Assembly: GCF_028368935.1 (NCBI RefSeq)
Contig: NZ_JAQNDK010000001.1
Location: 2,852,001 to 2,916,000 of the forward strand
Direction: 5' to 3'
Origin: Sorangium aterium
GTDB taxonomy: Bacteria > Myxococcota_A > Polyangia > Polyangiales > Polyangiaceae
DNA length: 64,000 nucleotides
Each line of letters opens with the position of its first letter. Position 1 is the first letter of the stretch. Shown here one piece after another: positions 17,606 through 28,000 of the stretch. The translations under genes and the position numbers were made by a program. The notes beneath the pieces were generated by a model that worked only from the letters and a program-made list of their open reading frames with translations, made no database searches and was not told where the DNA came from.

Positions 17606-18727
17606 TCAGTAAGGCGGCAGCATCCTCCGGAAGCCGTGCCCCAGCGCCAGCGCCAGGAAGACCCAATTGCGCAGCGGCAACACGGGCCAGAAGAGGCCGA
17701 GAGGCCCCTCCGCTCGGGCGTCTCGCTCCTCCCCTGCCACAGCGCCCTCCCCCTGCTCGCCCCGGAACACCCGCGCGAGCCGCGCGCCGAGCCGCCGCAT
17801 CCACGCGATCGATCGCGGGAAATCGGCGATGCCGTCGAGCCACGCTCCCGGGATCCCGCGCGCCCCCAGCGTCGCGCCCGCGAGGCCGCCGACGATCGCG
17901 CCCGTGCTGTCCGCGTCGCCCCCGAGCAGGATCACGTCCTCCACCGCGCGCCGGAAATCGCCCGGGTGCGCGAGCCAGCAGAACAGGGCCGCTGGCGCGG
18001 TGTCCACGATGAAGCCGCTCACGCCCTCATGGAGGCCGATCGCCCGGGCGAAGTCCTCCGCAGAGGCGCGCCGGCCGAGCAGCTCCGCCGCGCAGTCGAG
18101 CCGGCGGCGGAGCTCCTCGTCCTCGACGCGCTCGCGGAGCATCAAAAGGAGCTCGGCCGGATTCACCTGCTCCGGCGTGCGCACCGCCGCATACGCGGCG
18201 GCAAGGGCGATGATCCGCGCGCCCTCCTCGGCGCGCGGATCTGTGTGCGTGAGGCGGGTGGACGCGCGCACCATCGAATCGATTCGCGACGGCGTGAGCG
18301 CGAGGGCCGCGCCCAGGATCGGCGCGCGCATCGCGGCGCCGTTGCCGGCCGAGAAGACGCCGCTCCTCTCTGGAGAGAACCCGAGCCACAGCTTGAGGAT
18401 CGCCCGCAAGGTGGCGTAACCGACGCCCGCCGGCAGCGAGGCGAGCCAGCCGCGGAGCTGCCACGCGAGCGCGCGCGCGAACCGCGCCGCGTCCCCCGGC
18501 GCGGCCAGGAGGGCCTGGGCCGTCATGCACGCGTGCTCGGCGTCGTCGCTGATCATCCCGCGGCCGAGCACGAAGCGGTGCTCGATCGGCGACGCGCCGA
18601 AAAGGCGGGCGGCGCGGCGGCGCGACAGGCCCTCTCTGGGCAGGCCGAGCGCGTCGCCGACCGCCGTCCCAAGGAGGACGCCGGCAAGGCGGTCCTCGCG
18701 ATCGATGGGTATCGTCTCGATGGCCAT
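17606..18727 (-). CDS. ADP-ribosylglycohydrolase (DraG family)
   Basis: This 373-residue protein should remove ADP-ribose from a protein, nucleic acid or small molecule. The two metal clusters are present: Ser60-Asp61-Asp62 (ISDDAEH) and Asp271-x-Asp273-Ser274 (GGDADSTGAIVGG), with GNGAAMRAP between. About 75 residues beyond the usual core carry a hydrophobic C-terminus (LGLFWPVLPLRNWVFLALALGHGF) that could be a membrane segment. It lies 133 bp upstream of the Septu pair on the same strand, so it may be co-transcribed. No ADP-ribosyltransferase was seen. A defence role is only a suggestion from position. Confidence 0.85.
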   Translation of the reverse strand: MAIETIPIDREDRLAGVLLGTAVGDALGLPREGLSRRRAARLFGASPIEHRFVLGRGMISDDAEHACMTAQALLAAPGDAARFARALAWQLRGWLASLPAGVGYATLRAILKLWLGFSPERSGVFSAGNGAAMRAPILGAALALTPSRIDSMVRASTRLTHTDPRAEEGARIIALAAAYAAVRTPEQVNPAELLLMLRERVEDEELRRRLDCAAELLGRRASAEDFARAIGLHEGVSGFIVDTAPAALFCWLAHPGDFRRAVEDVILLGGDADSTGAIVGGLAGATLGARGIPGAWLDGIADFPRSIAWMRRLGARLARVFRGEQGEGAVAGEERDARAEGPLGLFWPVLPLRNWVFLALALGHGFRRMLPPY

Positions 18728-18923
18728 GCGAGAGCGCCCTTCACGTTCCGTGCCCGGAGAGCGCAGCGGAGATCAGCGCCGCCACGCACCGTGGCCAGGC
18801 GCCTGGCCTGCCAGGATGGCAGTCCCTCGACAGGATGCTCGACACCGTGTCGCCAGAGCCGCGGTCACCCGCTCCGGAACCAGGCCCTCCACGGCGCCTT
18901 CGGCGCTCCGCGCGCGTGGCTTG

Positions 18924-20591
18924 CTACGCCCGCCGGCGCCGCCGCGCGAGCGCGAGGCCCGCGAGCGCGGCGAACGCAGCGGCGCCGCCGCCGCCCGGGC
19001 CCGCCGAGCCGCCGGCGCTGCACCCGGCCGCCGCCTGCGCACCGTCGGGCGCGTCGCCGGCGAGACCGGTCGCCTCTTCGAGGTCCGACAGAGCCGGCAA
19101 AGCGTCGGACCCGTGGCGCCTCAGCAGCGCCGGCTCCTCCTCCAGCGCCTCGTCGGCGATCGGCCGGACGACGACCTCCTTGTAGTCGCCCTCCAGGCCC
19201 TTCGAGCCGGCTCGCAGCGCAGCGACCGGCGGCGCTGCGGCGCCGGCCGCCTCGACCCGGAACAGCGTGTTGCCGAGCGTCACATACCAGCTCCCGTCGA
19301 ACCAGCGCGCGTGGCCGAGCGCGCTGCTGATCTCCTCGGGCGGGGCGCCCGGGCGGCCGATGTAACGCTTTCCCTCGTTGAGAAACACCACCTCGCCAGA
19401 ATCGCTGATGCCGTCGTGGCCGATCCGGAGCTTCTGCTGATCGAACTGGCTCGAGGTCTCGAAGGAGCTGAGCTGGTGCAGCTCGCCGTCCGGGGTCCGC
19501 AGCCACACCTGGTTCACATCGCCGTCGCTCCTCAGGAACCCGGCGTGCCCCGCGTGCAGGAGCAGCCCCGCGGGGTCGCCAGCGATCGAGTCGCCGAGCG
19601 CCACCTCTTCGCCATCCGCCGTGTACAGGAAGCTCGAGCTCGTGCTCCCGTCCGACCACCGGCCGGCGACGTTCGTCCCGTCGGTGATGGGCCGCTCCAG
19701 GTTGCCCGGGTGATCTCCGAGGGTGCCCACGAGCAGGTGGCGGATGAACGGCTCTTCGTACGTTGCGTAAAAGATGTCGCCGGAGGCCGCGATGTCGGCC
19801 TGGAACGGCGAGTCGCTGCCCGTCCGGCTCCAGATGCCCCGGCTGCGCCCGGTCGATAGCGTGTGCGCGTACGCCCCGCCCCCGTCCTCCGTGACCCACA
19901 CCAGCGAGTCGCCGTTCACCGCGTCCAGCCGGCCTGAAGTGATCCTGGTCCACACGCCGTTGACCGACGTGAAGATGCGACCGTACCCGGACTGGATCGC
20001 GGCTCCCGACGGCGTGAGCGCGCCGTAGGTGGGGGTGCTCCCGGGCGGATCCTGCGGTAGCGTCGCGAGCCAGCTCACCTGCTGCGAGGCGCGGTCGAGG
20101 ATGCCGAGCGGCTGGAGCTGATTCAGGAACAGGACACGATCGGCGTCGAAATCGAGGATCGCGCCCTGGACGCGATGCACCGCGACGAGCTTCGGGCTGC
20201 GCTCGATGTAGAGAGGTCCGTAGGTCGCCGAGAACGAGGTGCTGCCGGCGCTCACACCGCCGGAGATCGTGAGCGTGAGCTCTTCCCCCGATTCGAACGC
20301 CGGGAAGGGGCGTGTGAGGAGCATCAACGTCCCCGGCGGCGTGCTCGGCGTGCGGTCGACGCAAGCGCTCGCCGTCTGCGTCCGGCCTCGGACCTCCACG
20401 CAAAGGCGCTGGCACTCCTGGGTCGATGTCGCGAAACACCTCACGTCGAGCGGCACGTTCCCGGAAATGACGGTGTGCGGGCGCGGGCTCGAGAGGTAAA
20501 GAAGCGGCGTCTCCTGGGCCAGCGCAGCCGCGGCCGTGAGCGACAGGAGCGATGCGGCGGCGAAGCTGATCAGCGTACGAGAATCGCGCAT
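18924..20591 (-). CDS. Secreted beta-propeller-like protein with MYXO-CTERM tail
   Basis: This 555-residue protein has an N-terminal signal peptide (MRDSRTLISFAAASLLSL, cleaved near AALA-QE). The middle (about 120-470) is a run of beta-rich blocks with repeated Trp/Gly/Asp turns, consistent with a propeller. It ends with Cys, a Gly/Ala-rich hydrophobic helix and ARRRRRA, which matches the MYXO-CTERM surface-sorting tail of myxobacteria. The tail should anchor it to the cell surface after processing at the Cys. No catalytic motif is seen. Confidence 0.8.
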   Translation of the reverse strand: MRDSRTLISFAAASLLSLTAAAALAQETPLLYLSSPRPHTVISGNVPLDVRCFATSTQECQRLCVEVRGRTQTASACVDRTPSTPPGTLMLLTRPFPAFESGEELTLTISGGVSAGSTSFSATYGPLYIERSPKLVAVHRVQGAILDFDADRVLFLNQLQPLGILDRASQQVSWLATLPQDPPGSTPTYGALTPSGAAIQSGYGRIFTSVNGVWTRITSGRLDAVNGDSLVWVTEDGGGAYAHTLSTGRSRGIWSRTGSDSPFQADIAASGDIFYATYEEPFIRHLLVGTLGDHPGNLERPITDGTNVAGRWSDGSTSSSFLYTADGEEVALGDSIAGDPAGLLLHAGHAGFLRSDGDVNQVWLRTPDGELHQLSSFETSSQFDQQKLRIGHDGISDSGEVVFLNEGKRYIGRPGAPPEEISSALGHARWFDGSWYVTLGNTLFRVEAAGAAAPPVAALRAGSKGLEGDYKEVVVRPIADEALEEEPALLRRHGSDALPALSDLEEATGLAGDAPDGAQAAAGCSAGGSAGPGGGGAAAFAALAGLALARRRRRA

Positions 20592-21024
20592 GGGACCTCC
20601 AGTTGATGAACACTTGGATGCTACCCCGTGGAGCCGTGTTCATGGCATCCTCGTCAGGGGCAGCGCGCGCGGCTCCTTGGAGCAACGCGAGCGCGAACGG
20701 AAGCGGCTTCGCCCCCCCGCTCGCACGCTGTCATCAGGTCATCCCGGTCACCCGAGCGCTCGAGCCTGCCAGCTCCGATGTGCTCCGAGCACCGACGGCG
20801 AGCTCAGCGAAGCCGCCATCGCCGAGCCCGCCCCCCACCGGCTCAGCCGCGAGCGCGCACGGCCTCGAGGACAACGTGACGCGCCTGACGCACTCGGCTC
20901 GATGGTTCACCGGAATGGCCCTGTCTCGGTCCGACTGGCCATCCCGCACATGGACGGTCCCCTCGCCACGTTCGGCGGAAAACCGGAAGAGACCCACACT
21001 GGACCGACCGAGGACGCCTGCGCC
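20592..21024. other. Intergenic region, 433 bp
   Basis: It separates two same-strand genes (the lipoprotein and the MYXO-CTERM protein). The frames inside have shadow-like composition. I see no supported element; it must hold the promoter of the downstream gene. Confidence 0.4.
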
Positions 21025-21726
21025 TCAGGGGCAACGCGGAGCTGTGTACTCGCCGCTGGGATCGGTGTCCCAGAGCGAGCCTACGGTGAGACGGAAGCGC
21101 ACTTCGGCGTTGTCGATGGAGAGGATCTCGAGCGTGCCCGGCCCGAACGACCCGCCTCCCCACGGGCAGTCGTCCGGCCGCGGAGAGTAGGGCTCGCCCG
21201 TCTCGCTCATGTGGCTATAGCTGATGAGCGCTGGATCCTCGAGATCGTAGACGCCGACCTGCTGGTAGGCGCTGGGCAGCACGATGCTCAATTGCCAGTG
21301 CCCGCCGCAGCGGAGTTGCGTGGTCGGGGAGCCGCACGAGACCCCCAGATCCGAGGCACGAAGGAAGAGGTCGTCGGGATCGAGCGCCGGGCCGTCGCCG
21401 CCGCCCGACCCGCTGCTGCCTCCGACGTCACCCTGGCTCTCCCAGTACCGGTCCCAGAGCACGTCCATCTGAGCGCGCGTCAAGGCGACGGCCGGCAACG
21501 CATCACCTGGCTCCGCGTCGCCCCCGGAGCTGCCGCTGCCCGCCGTGTCGATCGAGCCGCTCTCGACCGGCGGAGCGGCGGGGTCGTTCGAACCGCTCTC
21601 GACCGGCAGCTCGGCGGGGTCGTTCGCGCCGCCGTCGTCCGTCGCGCCTTCGATGAAGCTCACGTTACAGGCGGCCAGCAGGAGGGGCGCCAGGACAACC
21701 AGCATGGAAGCGTTCTTTGTCTTCAT
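21025..21726 (-). CDS. Lipoprotein of unknown function
   Basis: This 233-residue protein has a lipobox LLAAC near residue 20, followed by an acidic/Gly/Ser linker in which a GSNDPA-type unit is repeated (VESGSNDPAAPPVESGS). A C-terminal domain (about 110-233) contains three Cys and beta-strand patterns (LRCGGHWQLSIVLPSAYQQ, TLEILSIDNAEVRFRLTVG). The start at 21726 is preceded by GGTGGA. The role is unknown, probably an outer- or inner-membrane-tethered domain. Confidence 0.75.
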   Translation of the reverse strand: MKTKNASMLVVLAPLLLAACNVSFIEGATDDGGANDPAELPVESGSNDPAAPPVESGSIDTAGSGSSGGDAEPGDALPAVALTRAQMDVLWDRYWESQGDVGGSSGSGGGDGPALDPDDLFLRASDLGVSCGSPTTQLRCGGHWQLSIVLPSAYQQVGVYDLEDPALISYSHMSETGEPYSPRPDDCPWGGGSFGPGTLEILSIDNAEVRFRLTVGSLWDTDPSGEYTAPRCP

Positions 21727-22110
21727 GGCGTCCACCACTGCATGACCAGCGCCAACGTGACGGCCAACAGAAATCACGGCAAATGGCGGTGTGACACGCA
21801 ATGTGTGCCGCGGATGTGCCAGCATGCGCCTTGACGCCCTGGCATCATGCCCCCGGGTGTGCCGCCGGCTTCCTGGCGTCTCACGGCACATCGTCAACGA
21901 TGAGGGCTGAGCCACCCCACGCGCCTCGATCGTCGCGGGGTCGAAGCCCGGTCGACCTCGAGCCGCCCGCCGGGCCGCGTTCACTCCAGGGCCCGCGGGT
22001 ACGACGCTCTCGCCCTCGGGCATGAGCCGGCCGGCTGCGGCCCGTGAGGGCCGTGCCGCCCACGCTCGTCCCTCGCACCCCCGGCAGCGCCGGAGGTGCG
22101 AGGCGCGAGC
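21727..22110. other. Intergenic region, 384 bp
   Basis: It lies between the lipoprotein and the amidase on the same strand. Nothing convincing was seen; frames within have shadow composition. Confidence 0.4.
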
Positions 22111-23751
22111 TCACCACGACGTCAGCTGAGCTTCGATCCTGTGTTCAGTCGCCTGCTCGTAATCGTAGGCGAACCCCAGCAGCTCAGCCTCGCTCCAGCG
22201 GGGGCCGACGAAGATCAGGCTGAAGGGAGCCCCGTCGCTGTATTGACCAGCGGGCACGACCACCCCAGGCAAGCCCGCGATGTTGATCGCGGACTCCGTC
22301 GTCGCGGGATAGGTGTCCGAGCCAGACAGCTCCGGCAGCGTGTCGTAGGTCTGCGGAAACGCGAGGCCGTCCAGATCGTTCACCGTCATCACGGAGTCGA
22401 AGACGTTCACGTACTGGTCGCGCAGGGCCCAGAAGCCCGACAGATCGGGCGCGGCCTCGGGGAAGAGCAGCGAGGAGGCCAGCACGGGGAGCTTGTCGAT
22501 ATACCAGGACAGCGGACCGTCGACCGGATCGAACGGAGATATCCCCGTGAAGGCCGCCAGTCCGTCGATCGAGCCGACGATGGTGCCGCCGACCTTCACC
22601 CCCTTGAGGTAGCGCTGGAAGTCGTAGGCCACAGACTCCGTCCCTCGCATGTCATAGGGCTCATCGGGCAAGGCCAGATCGGCGAAGCCGCTGCCGGCGA
22701 AGGGATCTTCGACGACGATCGCGCCCTGGTCCTCCAGCTCCTCGATCGCTTGCTCGTAGAGCGCCTGCGTCTCAGGAGACAGGCCGCCGTGGCGCCACCC
22801 CGGGCCATACAGGCCGATTCGCTTTCCGCAGAGGGCGGTCTTGCTCAGCCGGCTCGTGTAGCCGCCCACGGGCAGGTGTCCATTGGAGAGGCTCGTCTTG
22901 GGGTCCTCCGGGGAGTAGCCCGCGAGGACATCCATCACCACGGCCGCGTCGCGGACAGTCCGCGCGATCGGGCCCACCACGTCCCTCGTGCTGGCGGCCA
23001 GGGGCACGACGCCGGTCGTGGGGACGAGGGCGAACGTCGGCTTGATGCCGACGAGGCTCTGCGCGGCCGCAGGGTTCTGGATCGATCCGCCCGTCTCCTC
23101 CGCGAGGCCAAGCACGGCGAAGTTGCCGGCCACCGCCGTGGCCGTACCGCTGCTGCTCGCCCCCGGCACCAGGGTCGGATCCACGGCGTTGTAGGTGGGC
23201 CCCGCCCAGCTGCTGTTCGCTCGGGTGCCGTCGTCGCTGAAGGCCGGGATGTTCGTCTTCCCGAGGATGATGGCCCCGGCGGCGATCAACCGATCGACGA
23301 CGACGGAGTTCTTGATGGGCAACAGATCGACACCGCCGGCGACCTGCGCGCTGAGCGGAGCCCAGCCCGCCGTCGACGGCAAGCCGACGTGATCCATCGA
23401 CTCCTTGATGACGACGGGGATCCCGGCCAGGGGGCCGAGGGCCACGCCGCTCCTCCGCTTCCTGTCGATCTCGCGCGCCTGGGCGACGGCGTTCGGGTTG
23501 AACGAGGTGAACGCGTTGTAGGAGGACTCGTACTGCGAGATCCTCGAGAGGTAGGCGTTCGTCAGAGCCTCCGCCGTGTAATGGCGCATCATGTACGCCC
23601 ACTGCACCTTCGCGATCGTGAGCTCTGATACGTCGATAGCGGGAACGCCAACGGAGGTCGTCGCACCGTAGGTGGTGCTGGGAGCCCCTGCGGCAATACC
23701 AACGAAAATGGCTGCTACCAAGGCAGCGCCAGATAGAATGTTCTTGTTCAC
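22111..23751 (-). CDS. Exported amidase (amidase-signature family)
   Basis: This 546-residue enzyme has an N-terminal signal (ALVAAIFVGIAAGAPS), so it acts outside the cytoplasm. The catalytic triad is visible: Lys in VVIKES, the cis-Ser in the Ser/Gly-rich loop (GASSSGTATAVAGN), and the nucleophilic Ser in ETGGSIQNPA. It should hydrolyse an amide, but the substrate cannot be read. The second half follows the family with AGLPGVVVPAG. The GTG at 23751 has GGGAG upstream. Confidence 0.9.
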   Translation of the reverse strand: MNKNILSGAALVAAIFVGIAAGAPSTTYGATTSVGVPAIDVSELTIAKVQWAYMMRHYTAEALTNAYLSRISQYESSYNAFTSFNPNAVAQAREIDRKRRSGVALGPLAGIPVVIKESMDHVGLPSTAGWAPLSAQVAGGVDLLPIKNSVVVDRLIAAGAIILGKTNIPAFSDDGTRANSSWAGPTYNAVDPTLVPGASSSGTATAVAGNFAVLGLAEETGGSIQNPAAAQSLVGIKPTFALVPTTGVVPLAASTRDVVGPIARTVRDAAVVMDVLAGYSPEDPKTSLSNGHLPVGGYTSRLSKTALCGKRIGLYGPGWRHGGLSPETQALYEQAIEELEDQGAIVVEDPFAGSGFADLALPDEPYDMRGTESVAYDFQRYLKGVKVGGTIVGSIDGLAAFTGISPFDPVDGPLSWYIDKLPVLASSLLFPEAAPDLSGFWALRDQYVNVFDSVMTVNDLDGLAFPQTYDTLPELSGSDTYPATTESAINIAGLPGVVVPAGQYSDGAPFSLIFVGPRWSEAELLGFAYDYEQATEHRIEAQLTSW

Positions 23752-25085
23752 GATGGACTGCTCCCTCTCACTTCAGGACATCGACCCTATGCCGAATGAA
23801 TCTCCGCCGTCGGGCGCCGATTCGGGACCTCGAGCCCAAATCACACGAGCGCAGCGGACCAGAGCTCGACGAGGCATGGAATCGTCAGGCTCCGCCCGAT
23901 CAAGGCCATGGGGTGGCGCTCGTCGCTCAGGACGAATCGCCAACTCGTGACAATGACAATACCAACCAGTCCAGCGAACCCATTGATTCGCGCCATCTCG
24001 ACGGTTCGTCGAGAGCCAATTCAGCTAGGATGTGCAGCGGCCTTGAGCAGGAAATTCTTCGCGGCTTTCTACCAGCCAAGCAGGTGACACAGAGACAGAA
24101 GACGCGCGCCTCGAATGCGGTTGCTCTGCTACAAAGATGAAGAATATCCGAGAGCTAGGCGCATCATACTTCATGTAAGATATAGCAAGTCGGGGTTCGG
24201 TGGCAAGTTGATGTTCGAATTTTTTGAATTGTTTGGGATTGTCGCTGCCGCCCTGGTGCTCCACGTCAGGCGGCTCTACCGGCTCTAGCCCCTCTGGCCC
24301 CTCTGGCCGCTGCTGCGCGGCTTGCTGGCACGCACCGTGCACCGCGCTCCGACGGGACGGGGCCGCGCCGGCAGCGACGGAGCAGCCTTGTGACCGGTTG
24401 TCATCGCCAGGGCGCAAATCGCTCGCGGTGCGAGCCGGAGCCGGGGGCGGGGCGGCCTCGGTCCTGTCCATCTGGCAAGGGGCGTTGCCTGTTGCCCAGC
24501 GGGCCAGCGATGCGCGGAGGGACACGCTCGTCGAGGCAGCCGCTGCCCGGGGCGGGCCCGCGTCGTTCACGGCGCATCGACCATCCGACAGTCAGCAGCG
24601 GTCTGCCCCCAGGTCGCAGAACGTTCTTTGAATCATGCAATCCGCTCTCCCTGGAAAGCGACGCCCGATCAACGGCTTACCCACCCATCGAAGGGGCCTC
24701 CTTATACATGCTCCACAGCCTGCGAGCGCTCGTCCACGTCGACCCGGCTCCGCCCCCGGCGGGGCGATGGAGCAGAGCCAGGCGCGGCGCGGCGCCGGCG
24801 CACGCCGCCCCCGCCGCGTCAGAGAGGTTGTCCCCCGATCCGAGCTGCTCACGGAGGATCAGAACACCGGTCTCGGGGAACAGCGACAGGCTTTGAGGGG
24901 ACAGACGACTCAGGATCCTTCACAAGAAATCGTCCGATGGGCCATCGCCCCTGCTGGACGGACGGCGGCGGCGCTGTCCGTTGAGAAGGGGGCGACGCTC
25001 CGCACCTCCGCGCCGGTCGGCCTCGGCGGCGAGCCCTGGCGCTCGCCGTGGACTTTCACGGTCGAGGGCGCCGATACTCGAGGTG
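23752..25085. other. 1.33-kb stretch without a confident gene
   Basis: This is the longest gap in the window. A patch around 24130-24245 is clearly AT-richer, with the near-palindromic TTCGAATTTTTTGAATTG at about 24212-24229, and short repeats of CCTCTGGC lie just beyond. All frames on both strands look like shadows. It could hold a long leader, a small RNA or a decayed gene; nothing is proven. Confidence 0.4.
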
Positions 25086-28000
25086 ATGCAACCAGGGGAA
25101 GTGCTCGGAGACCGCTTCGAGATCGTGAGCCAGGCGTGCGCCGGCGGCATGGGGGCGGTCTTCCAAGCGATCGATCGGCGCTCGGGCGTGCTCGTGGCCA
25201 TCAAAGTGTGCCTCGATGAACAGAGGACCGGCGACGAATCGCGCCTCTCTCGCGAGTCCAGGGTGCTCGCAGAGCTGTCGTGCCCAGGTATCGTGCGCTA
25301 CGTCGCGCACGGGCTCGGCGCCTCGGGCGCGCCGTGGCTCGCCATGGAGTGGCTCGATGGCGAGGATCTCGAGCAGCGGCTCCAGCGCCAGGTGCTCACC
25401 GTGGACGAGGCGCTCGCGCTCGCGGTGGGCGCCGCCGCCGCGCTCGCGGCGGTCCACGCGCGCGGCATCGTCCACCGCGATCTCAAGCCGAGCAACCTGT
25501 TCCTGGTGAACGGCGACGCCGCGCGCGTGAAGCTGCTCGACTTCGGCATCGCCGGGCTCCCCGAGGCCACGCGGCTCACGCGGACAGGCGCCTTCGTCGG
25601 GACCCCCGCGTACATGGCGCCAGAGCAGGCCCGGAGCGGGCAGGACGTCGACACGCGCGCCGACGTCTTCGCGCTCGGCTGCGTGCTGTTCGAGTGCCTC
25701 ACGGGCCAGCCGGCCTTCTGCGGCGCTCACCTGATGGCCGTCCTCGCGAAGATCCTCCTCGACGAGGTGCCGCGGGTGAGCTCCCTCTGCCCCGACGTCC
25801 CCCCCGCCCTCGACGCGCTCTGCGCCCGGATGCTCGCCAAGGACCCGGACGATCGCCCCCGCGACGGCGCGGAGATCGCCGCGGCGCTCGAGGCCATGGG
25901 CGTCTCGCCGCTGTCGAGCGCGCCGTCGACGCCGCGCTCGAACCCGACCCGCCAGTCCTCGCTGACCCGCAAGGAGCGGCGGGTGCTCTCGGTGGTGATG
26001 ATGGGGCCGGCGCCGCGGGTCGCCGCCTGCCCGGCGAGGGCCGACTCGGAGACCCTGGTCGCTGTCGTGTCGCCGGAGCTGCGCCGGGAGATCGAGGCGC
26101 TCGGCGCGTGCCTGGAGCTCCTGGCGGACGGGTCGATCCTGGTGATCCTCCTGGGAGCAGGCGTGGCGACGGATCAGGCCACGCAGGCAGCTCGCTGCGC
26201 GCTCCTGCTCCGCGCCGCCAGCGGGGACCGTCCGGTGGTCCTCACGACCGGCCGCGTGGAGGTCACGGGCGGCCGGCCCGTCGGCGACGTGATCGACCGC
26301 GCCGTCCGGATGCTGGCGCAGCCCGCGGCGGCGCTCCCGGGCGCGCCGGCGGCTGGCCGCGGGGCGCCCATCGCGCCCATCGCCATCGACGAGGTGACCG
26401 CCGCGCTGCTCGACGCCCGCTTCGAGGTCGTCGAGACGGAGGCGGGCCTGTGGCTCCGAGGCGAGGAGCCGCTCGCCCGCGGCGCGCGCATGCTGCTCGG
26501 CAGGCCCACGGCCTGCGTCGGGCGCGACTGGGAGATGGCCACCCTCGAGGCCCTCCTCGCCGGGAGCATCGAGGAGTCGCGGGCGCGCGCCGTGCTCGTC
26601 ACCGCGCCGGCGGGGATAGGCAAGTCGCGCCTCGCCTACGAGATCATCCGCCGCGTCCGGCAGCGCGACGAGCCCGTCGCGGTCTGGATCGGCCGCGGCG
26701 ACCCGCTCCGCAAGGGCGCCCCGTTCGGGATGCTGCGGCAGGCCCTCCAGGGCGCGTGCGGGATCCGCGACCGAGAGCCGATCGAGGCGCGCCGGGAGAA
26801 GCTGCTCGCGCGGGTGACCGAGCGCGTCCGCGCGGCCGACGCGCAGCGCGTTGCGGAGTTCCTCGGCGAGCTCCTGGGCACGCCGTTCCCCGACGAGGAC
26901 AGCGCGCCGCTCCGCGCCGCCCGCAAGGACGCCCCGCTGATGGGCGATCAGATGCGCAGGGCCTGGCTCGATTTCGCCTCCGCCGCGTGCGCCGCGCAGC
27001 CGCTCCTCCTCGTGCTGGAGGACCTGCACTGGGGCGACCTGCCCACGGTCCAGTTCATCAACGACGCGCTGCGCCGGCTCGTGGACCAGCCCCTCCTGGT
27101 GCTCGCCCTGGCGCGCCCCGAGGTGTACACGCTGTTCCCCGGGCTCTGGGCCCACAGGGATCTCCAGGAGCTGCGGCTCAAGGAGCTGAGCCCCCGGGCG
27201 GGCGCGCGGCTCGTGCGGCAGGTCCTCGGCGATAGGGTGAGCGCCGAGACCGTGACGCAGCTCGTGGCGCAGGCCGACGGCAACGCGTTTTACCTGGAGG
27301 AGCTCATCCGGGCGACCTCCGAGGGGAGCCAGGACGCGCTTCCGGAGACCGTGCTGGCGATGGTGCAATCCCGGCTGGAGCGCCTCGACAGCGCGGCGCG
27401 GCAGGTGCTGCGCGCGGCGAGCATCTTCGGGCGGGTGTTCTGGCGCGGCGCGGTGGAGGCGCTGCTCGGAGGCCCCGGCGGCGTCTCCGGGCTCGCGGAT
27501 CACCTCGATCGCCTCGAGCGGCTGGAATGGATCGGCGCGCGCGACGAGGCGAGGTTCGAGGGGGAGCGGGAGCTCGTCTTCCGCCACGCGCTCGTGCGCG
27601 AGGCGGCTTACGGGATGCTCACCGACCAGGATCGCGCGCTCGGCCACCGGCTCGCCGGCGAGTGGCTCCAGCGCGCGGCCGAGCCCTCGGCCGCGGTGAT
27701 CGCCGAGCACTTCGATCGGGGCGGCGAGCCGCTGCGCGCCGCCGCGTTCTACCATCAGGCCGCGGCGCAGGCGCTCGCCGCGAACGACCTCGTCGTGGTG
27801 CTCTCGTGGACCGGGCGCGCCATCGAGCTCGGGATCAGCGGCGAGGCGCGGGGCGAGGTCCTCCTGCACCGGGCCGAGGCGCACCACTGGCGCGGCGAGC
27901 TCGTCGAGGCCGCGCGCTGGGCGACCATGGCGGTGGAGGAGCTGCCCCGGCGCAGCGCGCCCTGGTACGCCGCCGTGCGCGAGGCCGCGATCGTGCTGGC

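Noticed and set aside
23796..24140. 114-residue plus-strand frame in the long gap
   Set aside because: More balanced composition than other shadows, but no ribosome-binding site, domain or neighbour supports it.
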